Under the pieces are notes generated by a model, which made no database searches, was not told the origin of the DNA, and saw only the letters and a program-made list of their open reading frames with translations. A stretch of DNA of 64,000 nt. Source: JABDIY01 sp963751955. GTDB lineage: Bacteria > Actinomycetota > Acidimicrobiia > Acidimicrobiales > SZUA-35. Below, one piece after another: positions 35,485-44,110 of the stretch. The position numbers and the translations under genes are program-made. Location: contig CAVVWM010000009.1 of NCBI GenBank assembly GCA_963751955.1, forward strand, positions 186,001 through 250,000, written 5' to 3'. Each line of letters opens with the position of its first letter. Within the stretch, counting starts at the first letter, position 1.

Positions 35485-38400
35485 TTAGTCGTCGGCCTCT
35501 TCAGGAAACATCGTGTCGATGAATGTGAGAATGTCCCTGGCCAGATCCTTGGCCAACGACTTGAGCCCAACCTGAACCTCGCCGCCCTCTGATCCGTAGT
35601 CGCCCGGTTTCCAGACACCGTGTTTGAACAGTCGTTTGAAGCGGATCTCCTGGCTGATCTTCATGTCCACCGGACCCATCTTGGCCGTCCATTTCGGAGC
35701 TCCTAGGCCAGGCCCCTTCACGACCACCAGGTCTCTCATCCCGACCCGGATCATCTCCGCCCGAACCCGAGCCACATCGAGCAGCTGCACGGCAACTTCG
35801 GGAACAGGACCGTAGCGATCCTGCCATTCGATGGTGATGTCGTCGACCTCGGACTGGTCGTGACGGCCGAAAGTCGACGGTAGGCCTCGAGGCGTTGCGA
35901 GCCGCCGGGGATGTAGTCGTCGGGGATGAGTGCGTCGACGGGAAGGTCGATCTTCACCTCGACCGGGGGTGTGGTTTCGACGCCGTTCAGTTCGTTGACC
36001 GCCTCGTTGACCATCTCGCAATACAGGTCGTAGCCGACGGCGGCGATATGGCCGCTTCTGATCCTTGCCCAGACAGGTTGCCGGCCCCCTGATTTCGAGG
36101 TCTCGCATGGCGATCCGGAAACCGGAACCAAGTTCAGTGGCATCACCGATCGTGCGCAATCGTTCGTAGGCCTCCTCGGTGAGCGAGCCTTGGGTCGGGT
36201 GAACAGGTAGGCGTAGGCTCGCTGGCCGGAACGACCGACACGGCCACGCAGCTGGTGCAACTGACCCAGCCCCAGGAATTCGGCGCGGTCGACCACCAGC
36301 GTGTTCACGGTCGGCATGTCGATGCCCGACTCGATGATCGTGGTGCACACGAGGACGTCGTACCGGCCGTCCCAGAACTCCATCACGATCGTCTCGAGGC
36401 TGGCTTCGTCCATTTGTCCGTGGGCGACCGCCACCCGGGCCTCCGGGACGAGTTCGCGGACCTTCGTGGCGGTGTGTTCGATGCTCTGGACGCGGTTGTG
36501 GACGAAGAAGACCTGGCCCTCACGGAGCAACTCTCGGCGGATCGCCTCGGCGACCGCCCGTTCGTCGAACTCACCGACGTAGGTGAGGATCGGCTGACGA
36601 TCGGCTGGAGGGGTGTTGAGGATCGGATAGGTCCCGGATTCCGGTGAGGCTCATCTCGAGCGTCCGTGGGATCGGTGTGGCGGAAAGGGTCAGCACGTCG
36701 ATCTCGGTGCTGAGCGTCTTGATCAGTCTCTTTGTGTTTGACCCCGAAGCGCTGCTCCTCGTCGACGATCAGTAGACCGAGACGAGGGAACGAGACGTCC
36801 TCGGACAGGAGTCGGTGGGTGCCGATCAGAACGTCGACCTGGCCGTCGCGGACCTCGGTGGCGATCCTGCGGGCTTCGGCCGGGGTGAGAAAGCGGCTGA
36901 GCATCTCGACCCGTATCGGGTAGGGGGCGAACCGGTCGGAGAAGGTCTGGAAGTGCTGCGATGCCAGCAGGGTCGTCGGCACCAGGATGGCCACCTGCTT
37001 GCCACTCTGGACCGCTTTGAACGCAGCCCGTATGGCGATCTCGGTCTTTCCGAAACCGACGTCACCGACGACCAAACGATCCATGGGGGTAGTCGATCTC
37101 CATGTCATTCTTGACCTCGTCGACGGAGGTGGCCTGATCGGGTGTGAGCTCGTAGGGAAACGCTCCTTCGACCTCGGTCTGCCAGGGGGTGTCGGGCTCG
37201 AAGGCGAGTCCCGGTGTCGAGAGACGCTGTTGATAGAGGACGACGAGTTCTTGTGCGATTTCGTTGACCTCGGATCGCACCCTCGACTTTGCCTTTGCGA
37301 AGTCCTATCCTCCCAACCGGTGCAGCGTGGGCGAGTCGCCACCGCTGTAGGGGCGGACGAGATCCATTTGGTCCGAAGGAACATACAGCTTGTCGTCACC
37401 TCGATACTCCAAGAGCAGGTAGTCGCGACTGTGCCCACCTATCGAACGGTTGACCAGCCCGGCGAAACGCCCGACGCCGTGATGGTGATGCACAACGTAG
37501 TCGCCAGGATTCAGTCCCTCGAAGAAACCGTCACTCTGCCGCTTGGAACGTGGGCGCGCCCTGCGGTGGGATCGACGGCGCCCGGTGAGTTCGGCCTCGG
37601 TGAGGACGGCGATTTTCGCGTCGGGCAGCACAAACCCCCGCTCCATGTGTTCGACGACGACGTGGACACCCGGGCCGAATTCGTCGGGTAGTGCCTCTTT
37701 GTGAACCTTGGGTGCGACGCCGAGCGCTGAGAGCCGTTCGCTGAGCCGGCCGACCGTTCCCGCTCCTTCGGCGCATACCACGACAGTGCTGCCGTTGGCC
37801 GATAGATGGGCGATCCGGTCGGCCATCTGCTCGGCATTGGTATCCCAGCCACCGGCCTCAATCGTGGCGACGTCGGGGCTATCAGGCACCGGCATCATCG
37901 AGACAATCGGTGCGGCCGTGTCGGACAGAACCCGATCGAATTCAACGTGCAAGTGGGGAAACACGACCTCGGCCCCAGGAGCTTCACCTTCGGCTGCCCC
38001 CCAGGTGCGAGCCAACGTCGAGGCCAGATCGATCTCCTCGGCCATGAGATCGGCGGCGCGGTCCCTCATGCGTTTAGGTTCGAGCAAGACCACCATGGCG
38101 TCAGGACCCAGCAGATCGGGTAGGACGCGGGTGCTGTCGGTGAGCCACGGCATCCACGATTCCATCCCATCGAAAAGTTCACCGTCGGACAGGCGCTGCC
38201 ATTGCTCACGTCCCCACGGTTCCGAAGCCATCAACCCTTCGGCGCGCTCGCTCACCCGGTCGCTGATCAAGAGCTCTCGACACCCGTGGATCTCCACCTC
38301 GTTGATGTCTACGTCGCTTCGCTGGGTCGCAATGCTGAACGTAGTGAGCCGGTCAACTTCGTCTCCCCACAGATCGATTCTCACACCGGTGTCGCCGGTT

Positions 38401-38996
38401 GAGGGGAAGACGTCGACGATCGACCCTCGGATGGCGGCCTCGCCACGGTGCTCCACCTGGGGTTCACGTCGATAGCCGATTTCGACGAGTTGCTGCATCA
38501 AGTCTGTGGGATCGATGATGTCGCCGCCGCCGATGATGATCGGTTGGGCATCAACACCCTCTGGGCCAAGGCGCTGGATGAGCGCTCGAACCGGGGCGAC
38601 GACGACCCGAGGTGCCGAGGCGGGGTCGGACAGTCGCCACATGGTCTCGAGTCGACGACCCATGGTCTCGATGCTGGGACTGATCCGTTCGAAGGGCAGG
38701 GTTTCCCACGCAGGAAACAGTGCGACCTCGGACTCCCCGAGGAGCACCCCGAGGTCGCGGTAGAGCCGGTCGGCTTCGGTGCTCGTGGGGACTGCGACCA
38801 GGACGGGTCGGCGATCCGATCCGGTTGCGAGAGCGGCTATCGAAGGCGCCCAGCCGGGTTCAGAAACGGCCAGTACACGGGTGGAGCGACCGATGATCCG
38901 GTCCATCGCCGGAATTCGAGAGAATCTCTCGATGAGAGGACCGAATCCGGCGATCCCCTGGTCAGTTGCCGTCGTCAGGGCGGCTCTCCTCGGCAC
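35485..38996 (-). pseudogene. mfd: transcription-repair coupling factor Mfd, full length but with indels and one in-frame stop
   Basis: Mfd removes stalled RNA polymerase and recruits UvrA. The UvrB-like module (FPAWETLPFERISPS), the RNA polymerase-interacting domain (GDYVVHHHHGVGRFAGL), the helicase motifs (VVGDVGFGKTEIAIRAAF; LLIVDEEQRFGVKHKE; LSATPIPRTLEMSLTG; VCTTIIESGIDMPTVNTLVV; LHQLRGRVGRSGQRAYAYL) and the D7 domain can be followed through all three frames. I place insertions near 37085, 36734, 36625, 36070 and 36065, deletions near 36192, 36085 and 35867, and an in-frame TAG at 37305 where Ser is usual. Corrected length is 1,170 codons, normal for Mfd. The GTG start overlaps pth by 35 bases and is tentative. 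Confidence 0.9.
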
Positions 38997-39612
38997 GACG
39001 GTTGATAGCGTTCATGGTTTCATCGACTCCATCGCGCACGATGAGTTCGATCGCTTCGGACGCGTTGGAGATAGCGGTGTCGAGCACGGTGCGCTCGGTC
39101 TTTCCCGGCCGCTTCAGAACGAAGTCCCGGGCAATTTGGCTCTGGGGCGGCTTGCCAATCCCGATTCGCAACCTCATGAAGTGGCCGCTCCCCACGTGCG
39201 AGGAAACCGACCGCAGGCCGTTGTGGCCGGCCAGCCCACCACCCTGTTTGAGCTTCAACCGACCGACCGGGAGGTCGATCTCGTCGTGCACGATAAGGAG
39301 CTGGTCACCGTCGGTGATGCCGTATCGCTTGCGAAGCATGCGGACCGACTCACCAGAGTTGTTCATGAAGGTTTGTGGAAACGCAAGCACGACCCGCTTC
39401 TGGCCGATACGGATCTCGCTGACGAGAGCGCGCTCCTTGCTCTTTTTGAGCTGCTCGCCGTAACGGGCTGCGACCCTGGCGACCGCTTCGGCTCCAACGT
39501 TGTGTCTCGTGCCTTCGAACTCAGCCCCGGGATTGCCAAGGCCGACAACCAGCAGGTCAGCCGGTGTGCCTCGACGCGATTCCCCATCGTGTGATCGACC
39601 CAAGCGAACCAC
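38962..39612 (-). CDS. pth: peptidyl-tRNA hydrolase
   Basis: The 216-residue product has the Pth signature LLVVGLGNPGAEFEGTRHNV, with the catalytic His in TRHNVG, then PQTFMNNSGESV, IVHDEIDLPVGRLKLKQGGG and LAGHNGLRSV. It releases peptides from peptidyl-tRNA. Residues 1-18 before the conserved start are extra and the start (GTG 39612) could be further downstream. It lies eight bases after rplY, in the usual rplY-pth-mfd order. Confidence 0.93.
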   Translation of the reverse strand: MVRLGRSHDGESRRGTPADLLVVGLGNPGAEFEGTRHNVGAEAVARVAARYGEQLKKSKERALVSEIRIGQKRVVLAFPQTFMNNSGESVRMLRKRYGITDGDQLLIVHDEIDLPVGRLKLKQGGGLAGHNGLRSVSSHVGSGHFMRLRIGIGKPPQSQIARDFVLKRPGKTERTVLDTAISNASEAIELIVRDGVDETMNAINRRAEESRPDDGN

Positions 39613-39620
39613 GAGTGCGA

Positions 39621-40286
39621 CTAATCCTGTTCGTCGTCGCTGGCTTCGGCCCCAGCGTCTCCGTCGGCCTCGCCCTCGGCAACCTCGTCGCCCTCTAGAC
39701 CCTCTTCGGTTTCCTCATCCTCGACTGCGGCACGGGGCACGACCGTGGAGACGACGGGGTCGTCGTCATCGACCAAGGTGGTGACACCAGCCGGCAAGTC
39801 AATATCGGAAACGACGACGTTGCGATCGGCCGTGAGGATCGAAATGTCAGCCTCGAGCGAGTCCGGAATCGCGGTTGGAGCACATTCGACCGTCAGGGAG
39901 AAGAGAATCTGGTCGATCAGGAGCCCGGCATTAATAGCCTCTTCAGCCTCGCCAACCATGTGGATCGGAATATCCACACTGATCGACTGCTTGGCGTCGA
40001 TCCGAAGGAAGTCCACATGGATCGGTGTGCGCTGGACGGGGTGACGCTGGATCTCTTTGACCATCACGAGGTCATCGCTGCCATCCACGCTGAGATGGAA
40101 AACTGTGTTCAGCCCTGCCTCGGTTTTCAAAGCGTCGCGAAGTTCTGTGAACACAACCTGCACGTTGACTGGTTTCTCACCCAACCCGTAGAGGACCCCA
40201 GGGAGATTGCCTCCGCGGCGCAGCCGGCGGCTATGGGCCGAACCAAGCTCACGTGTGGTTTGGGCCGTGACGACCGTCTGCTCCAT
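39621..40286 (-). CDS. rplY: 50S ribosomal protein L25, Ctc type
   Basis: The 221-residue product shows the L25 domain (NLPGVLYGLGEKPVNVQVVF; VKEIQRHPVQRTPIHVDFLR) and the C-terminal Ctc/TL5 beta domain (SLEADISILTADRNVVVSDI), ending in an acidic tail with about 40 Glu/Asp/Gly residues. It binds 5S rRNA. Actinobacterial Ctc proteins commonly have the acidic tail. A 274-base gap with a repeat separates it from prs. Confidence 0.93.
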   Translation of the reverse strand: MEQTVVTAQTTRELGSAHSRRLRRGGNLPGVLYGLGEKPVNVQVVFTELRDALKTEAGLNTVFHLSVDGSDDLVMVKEIQRHPVQRTPIHVDFLRIDAKQSISVDIPIHMVGEAEEAINAGLLIDQILFSLTVECAPTAIPDSLEADISILTADRNVVVSDIDLPAGVTTLVDDDDPVVSTVVPRAAVEDEETEEGLEGDEVAEGEADGDAGAEASDDEQD

Positions 40287-40481
40287 GGGGATCTACCTCC
40301 GACGCCGAGCGTTCCTGGCCCGGGACTTCTGTGATGCGGCGCCCACCTTGGGGCGACTGATCATGCTAGCTGGAGGATTGGAATATCAATCGTTGATCGA
40401 CCGGAATGTGAATCATCAACGACCAGCGAGTTCGATCACCACACCGCTTCGATCAAATTGTTCCTCAATCCCCCGGTGAGG

Positions 40482-40550
40482 CGAGGGCCGCCAGGCCCGA
40501 GTGAGAACATCGACCGAAGAGGCCCACCGCCGAAACGACCCGGAGGGCCC
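40482..40550. repeat. intergenic repeat copy between prs and rplY
   Basis: This segment runs CGAGGGCCGCCAGGCCCGAG, then GTGAGAACAT and GACCGAAGAGGCCCAC, then CGAAACGACCC. It matches 63901-63967 with a handful of differences and shares its second part with 63841-63887. A perfect GGGCC-GCCA-GGCCC hairpin is included. It ends ten bases after the prs stop codon. The rest of the 40287-40559 gap shows no gene. Confidence 0.8.
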
Positions 40551-40559
40551 CCGAGGGAA

Positions 40560-41543
40560 TCATTGCTGGTTGAGGCCTCCGAAGATCTGGCTGACCGAGG
40601 TGTCTTCGAAGACTGCTCGGATCGCGTCGGCTAGAAGCGGTGCAACCGAGAGGATCTCGAGCTTGTCGAACTGCTTTTCTGGAGGAAGCGGGAGGGTGTC
40701 GGTGACGATCACATTGTCGAGCACGCTGTTCTTGAGCCGGTCGATCGCAGGACCGCTGAAGACTCCGTGGGTGGCCGCAGCCACCACCGACGCCGCTCCC
40801 CTTTCCATGAGGAGTTCGGCTGCAGAGCAGATGGTGCCTGCGGTATCGATCATGTCGTCGATCAGAACACAGCGCCGGCCCTCGACCTCACCGACAATAT
40901 CCTTGGCCTCCACCTGGTTCTGCTTGCCCTTGAGTCGCCTCTTGTGAACGATGGCGAGATCGGCAGCGAGCTTCTGAGAATAACGTTCGGCTACTTTCAC
41001 ACGGCCGGCGTCGGGGGACACAACCACGAGATCTTCGCCGTATTGCTTCAGGCGGTTCACCAGCACCGGCATCGCGGTGAGATGGTCAACGGGGCCGTTG
41101 AAGAAACCCTGAATCTGACCGCTGTGAAGATCGACAGACACCAGACGTGACGCACCGGCAGCCTCGAAGAGATCAGCGATCAGTTTGGCGGTGATGGGTT
41201 CGCGCCCTTCACTCTTGCGATCCTGACGGGCGTAGGCGTAGCACGGCATCACGGCTGTGATCCGTTTGGCGGAGGCTCGCCTGGCAGCATCGACCATGAT
41301 GAGATGCTCCATGACCGCATCGTTCAAGGAGCGGTCCTCAACAGAACCGTGGCTCTGCATGATGAACACATCCGATCCACGAATTGATTCGGCAAAGCGC
41401 ACATGGGTTTCGCCGTTGGCGAACTGGCTTGGATGAGCCTCTGTCAGTTCGACGTTCAGGTGAGCAGCAACTTCAGCCGCCAGTTCTGAGTTGTGGCGCC
41501 CGCTGAACAGGTGCAGCTTTTTCTTCGTTACGGCTTCCAGCAT
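40560..41543 (-). CDS. prs: ribose-phosphate pyrophosphokinase
   Basis: The start is ATG 41543 with GGGAGA just upstream; an in-frame start at 41609 would overlap glmU. The 327-residue product makes PRPP from ribose 5-phosphate and ATP. Signatures are KKKLHLFSGRHNSELAAEVA, MPCYAYARQDRKSEGREPI, the flexible loop, VVVSPDAGRVKVAERYSQKL, and the PRPP-binding loop CVLIDDMIDTAGTICSAAEL. The length is typical. Confidence 0.95.
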   Translation of the reverse strand: MLEAVTKKKLHLFSGRHNSELAAEVAAHLNVELTEAHPSQFANGETHVRFAESIRGSDVFIMQSHGSVEDRSLNDAVMEHLIMVDAARRASAKRITAVMPCYAYARQDRKSEGREPITAKLIADLFEAAGASRLVSVDLHSGQIQGFFNGPVDHLTAMPVLVNRLKQYGEDLVVVSPDAGRVKVAERYSQKLAADLAIVHKRRLKGKQNQVEAKDIVGEVEGRRCVLIDDMIDTAGTICSAAELLMERGAASVVAAATHGVFSGPAIDRLKNSVLDNVIVTDTLPLPPEKQFDKLEILSVAPLLADAIRAVFEDTSVSQIFGGLNQQ

Positions 41544-41592
41544 GTTGTCTCCCAAATGTTCATGCGCCGCGGTTTTTTTGTGGATCGTCTGA

Positions 41593-42672
41593 TCAGGCCT
41601 CTGCAGCATAGAACGGTCCGGTGACGGTTCTGTCAGGAACCTCTGCGCCGGGGCTCAAAGCTGCGTAGGGACCAACCTTGCACTGTTCGCCGATAGTCGC
41701 CAGTTGGCCCGTTGTAGATCTCACGACACTGCGTGCACCGACTGTGCAGTGGTCGAGGTTCGTGTCGGGTCCAATGTCGCAGCCCTCAGCGATGATTGTG
41801 TTACCGCTGAGAGAAACGCCGGGGTAGAGCGTGACGTCAGGGGATAGTTCTACCGTGGCGTCGACTCGGATTCGGGTGGGATCGATCATGGTGACCCCAC
41901 GCGCCATCCAGAATCGGTTGGTGCGGTCCCGCAATTCTGCCTCAGCCACGGCCAGCTGAAGACGATTGTCCACCTCGTCAAATGGTTGGGCGGTGAATGT
42001 GCATGTTGCGACCGGGTGACCGCTATCGGCCAAGACCCCTGGCACATCCCTGAGTAGGTGGCGACCGCTGGTGGGATCTGGCAGCGTGCGGCGAATCGCA
42101 GGTGAAAGCAGTCCCCGGCGGATCATGTAGACACCGCTCGCAGCTTCAACGGGGTCTCCGATATCGGCATGCGTCGAGAGCACAATTCCGATTGGTCGGT
42201 TGTGTCGATCTCGTTGGATCTTGGGGACCCCGGCGGTGTCTGGAGCGGAAAACGTTGCGATAGTGCAGGCCGCCTCGCCATCACGGTGTTCATGAGCGAG
42301 CTGAGCGATTACCTCGGCGCTCAGAAGGGGCATGTCGGCGGGGACGATGAGTACATCGCCTTCGTCGTCGAATTCGTCGAATCCGCTCATGCCGATCAGA
42401 GCTGCCTCTGCGTTGCCTCGCTGCCGGGGTTGTTCCAGGAATCGTGTTGTGAGATTTTTCGGCGGTGAGTCCATGACGCGCTTGGAGATCCAGTCGCCGT
42501 CAGGACCGGTTACGACCACAGCCTCGCTGATCCCTGCCTCAGATATTGCCGTGAGAACCCACGAGAGCATCGGCCGGCCGCACAAGAGATGAATCGGCTT
42601 GGGCCGCTCTGAAACCAAGGGCGCGCCCGAGGCCGTCGCTATTACGAGAGCAGACACATCACCCTTCGCCAT
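41593..42672 (-). CDS. glmU: GlmU-like protein, truncated and with altered active site
   Basis: The 359-residue product sits at the glmU position before prs, and has the layout of a GlmU uridyltransferase domain (DVLIVPADMPLLSAEVIAQL; FDEVDNRLQLAVAEAELRDR) plus the first coils of a left-handed beta-helix (TRIRVDATVELSPDVTLYPG; GCDIGPDTNLDHCTVGARS). Two points are odd. The nucleotide-binding signature, normally LAAGxGTRM, reads IATASGAPLVSERPKPIH. The C-terminal acetyltransferase half is missing: the protein ends PGAEVPDRTVTGPFYAAEA, about 100 residues short. Enzyme activity is doubtful; another GlmU may exist elsewhere. Confidence 0.75.
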   Translation of the reverse strand: MAKGDVSALVIATASGAPLVSERPKPIHLLCGRPMLSWVLTAISEAGISEAVVVTGPDGDWISKRVMDSPPKNLTTRFLEQPRQRGNAEAALIGMSGFDEFDDEGDVLIVPADMPLLSAEVIAQLAHEHRDGEAACTIATFSAPDTAGVPKIQRDRHNRPIGIVLSTHADIGDPVEAASGVYMIRRGLLSPAIRRTLPDPTSGRHLLRDVPGVLADSGHPVATCTFTAQPFDEVDNRLQLAVAEAELRDRTNRFWMARGVTMIDPTRIRVDATVELSPDVTLYPGVSLSGNTIIAEGCDIGPDTNLDHCTVGARSVVRSTTGQLATIGEQCKVGPYAALSPGAEVPDRTVTGPFYAAEA

Positions 42673-42799
42673 GATCTCAGGGTAACGGGTGAACCTGGCA
42701 AGGGTCCGACATGCTCCCTGATCCGAAAGAGATCAGCTCAAAACGCAAAGCGACCGAACCAAACGGGTCCGGTCGAAGAGCACTCCCGCCGGAGCGGTT

Positions 42800-42895
42800 C
42801 TACTTGTTGCGACGCTGAATGCGTGTGCGCTTGAGCAGTTTGCGGTGCTTCTTCTTGCGCATACGCTTCCGACGCTTCTTGATCAACGAACCCAT
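42800..42895 (-). CDS. small ribosomal protein bS22 (AURKAIP1/COX24 domain)
   Basis: A 31-codon gene too short for ordinary gene callers. The protein starts MGSLIKKRRKRMRKKKHRKL and ends with RTRIQRRNK, nearly the same as the mycobacterial bS22 protein, a 30S component found in Actinobacteria. It is about half Lys/Arg. It reads away from the tRNA-Gln gene. A possible stem (GACCG...CGGTC, about 42754-42775) lies after its stop and could end transcription. Confidence 0.88.
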   Translation of the reverse strand: MGSLIKKRRKRMRKKKHRKLLKRTRIQRRNK

Positions 42896-42974
42896 AAGGC
42901 CTGCAAGGCTAACCGGAGCTGGGCCAGAAACGCTCAACGACCGGACAGAAAAGGTTGGTAACCTAGGCAATCCT

Positions 42975-43001
42975 CCGCAAGGTTTCTAGAAACGATTGCG
43001 G
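42975..43001. other. imperfect inverted repeat abutting the tRNA-Gln 5' end
   Basis: CCGCAA and TTGCGG flank an inner perfect palindrome GTTTCTAGAAAC, with a 1/2-base internal mismatch, and the last base is directly before the first tRNA base. It could be a leader hairpin of the pre-tRNA, an operator or a remnant of an integration site. Confidence 0.6.
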
Positions 43002-43077
43002 TCCCGGGTAGTTCAATTGGTAGAACACAGGACTTTGAATCCTGGCGTTGCTGGTTCGAGTCCAGCCCCGGGAGCCA
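43002..43077 (+). tRNA. tRNA-Gln (anticodon UUG), CCA encoded
   Basis: A full cloverleaf can be drawn: acceptor TCCCGGG/CCCGGGA, D stem GTTC/GAAC with loop AATTGGTA, anticodon stem CAGGA/TCCTG with loop CTTTGAA (anticodon TTG at 43035-43037), variable GCGTT, T stem GCTGG/CCAGC with loop TTCGAGT, discriminator G and genomic CCA. Every stem pairs fully. It is followed at once by the tandem repeats derived from its own 3' part. Confidence 0.95.
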
Positions 43078-43269
43078 ATTGGTAGACAACTCCATAGCTT
43101 TGAATCCTGGCGTTGCTGGTTCGAGTCCAGCCCCGGGAGCCAATTGGTAGACAACTCCATAGCTTTGAATCCTGGCGTTGCTGGTTCGAGTCCAGCCCCG
43201 GGAGCCAATTGGTAGACAACTCCATAGCTTTGAATCCTGGCGTTGCTGGTTCGAGTCCAGCCCCGGGAG
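43075..43269 (+). repeat. three identical 65-bp repeats derived from tRNA-Gln
   Basis: Units begin at 43075, 43140 and 43205 and are identical; a fourth breaks off after about 15 bases at 43270. Each holds 45 bases identical to the tRNA from the anticodon loop to CCA, preceded by a D-arm relic (CAATTGGTAGA) and a novel ACAACTCCATAG that destroys the anticodon stem. The T arm and the 3' acceptor strand are intact. These are not functional tRNAs by structure. Confidence 0.92.
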
Positions 43270-43435
43270 CCAATTGGCAGACAAAGAGAGCGATCGGCTG
43301 CGTTGTTTCGGCAAGTACGAATCGATGCGAGGTCTGATTCCCGAGCGCCGCAAGCGGCGCACCACGCTCCAAGCACTGCCCGATGCGCCGCTCGAACCAG
43401 AAGATGGCCCGCAGAGCGCTTCGGGCGACTGATCC

Positions 43436-44047
43436 TTACTCGAGCACGCCCAGCGATGAGGCCTTTGCAATTGCCTCCGCTCTACTAGCTACCCCAAGCT
43501 TGAGATAGATGTTCTGGAGATGGCGACGAACGGTTCGTTCGTTGTAGAAGCGCTGGCGGGCGAGTTCGACCACGGTCATTCCGGTGGCAAGCATCGACAG
43601 CATCTCTAGCTCGTGGGCATCGAGATTGGTTGGCACGGGTTTCTTGCCCTGGGCGGCGATGGATATCTCAAAGGCAGCCTGGCGCGGCATTCTCACCTCT
43701 CCATCGAGGGCGGCCAACATCACCGACACCGTGAGACCACTGGTGAGGAATGAATGGGCCGTCCCCGAAGCACCTGCGCTGAGCGCTCGAACATAACCCG
43801 CCGAATCGAGCCCGGGAAGTACCGCGATCGCCACAGTATTGTCATCGGCCGCAACCTCCTCGAGTCGCTGCCACCGGTCTTCGGTGTCGACCATGATCAG
43901 TACACAGCGACGGTTGGCTCGTGTCAGCACCTCGATGAGGGAGCGCCGTTCGGCTTCGGCGCCGACCGCTTCAGCATATGGAACAGGGCAACCCACAAAC
44001 TCGAGCATTGGTTCAGCGTAGGGTGCTGAGAGTCCGCCTCTGATCAT
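43436..44047 (-). CDS. LuxR-family response regulator with degenerate receiver
   Basis: The start is ATG 44047 (AAGG close upstream); ATG 44008 is possible. The 203-residue product has a receiver-like N-terminal half without a clear phosphorylatable Asp (CVLIMVDTEDRWQRLEEVA; LPGLDSAGYVRALSAGASG) and a LuxR/NarL helix-turn-helix at the C-terminus: ELEMLSMLATGMTVVELARQ, then NERTVRRHLQNIYLKLGVAS. It probably senses by another route than phosphorylation. Its target is not evident; it follows ispE by 63 bases on the same strand. Confidence 0.82.
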   Translation of the reverse strand: MIRGGLSAPYAEPMLEFVGCPVPYAEAVGAEAERRSLIEVLTRANRRCVLIMVDTEDRWQRLEEVAADDNTVAIAVLPGLDSAGYVRALSAGASGTAHSFLTSGLTVSVMLAALDGEVRMPRQAAFEISIAAQGKKPVPTNLDAHELEMLSMLATGMTVVELARQRFYNERTVRRHLQNIYLKLGVASRAEAIAKASSLGVLE

Positions 44048-44110
44048 CGCCTTGGCCAGATCATCCCCACTGCTACCGACAACCCCGGGACGGCCCGATT
44101 CTTTGGTCGT

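Noticed and set aside
43075..43289. CRISPR array
   Set aside because: The repeats follow each other directly without spacers, are tRNA-derived, and no cas gene is near; the Cas4-like nuclease at 5.6 kb is far away and stand-alone.
43325..43432. 35-codon ORF after the tRNA repeats (starts MRGLIPERRKRR)
   Set aside because: Basic start is suggestive, but there is no ribosome binding site, no recognisable family, and the frame runs in from the repeats.
42934..43470. Minus-strand ORFs across the tRNA and repeats with phrases such as GLDSNQQRQDSK and GAGLEPATPGFKAM
   Set aside because: They are antisense translations of the tRNA-Gln and its 65-bp repeats, a well-known type of false protein in databases.
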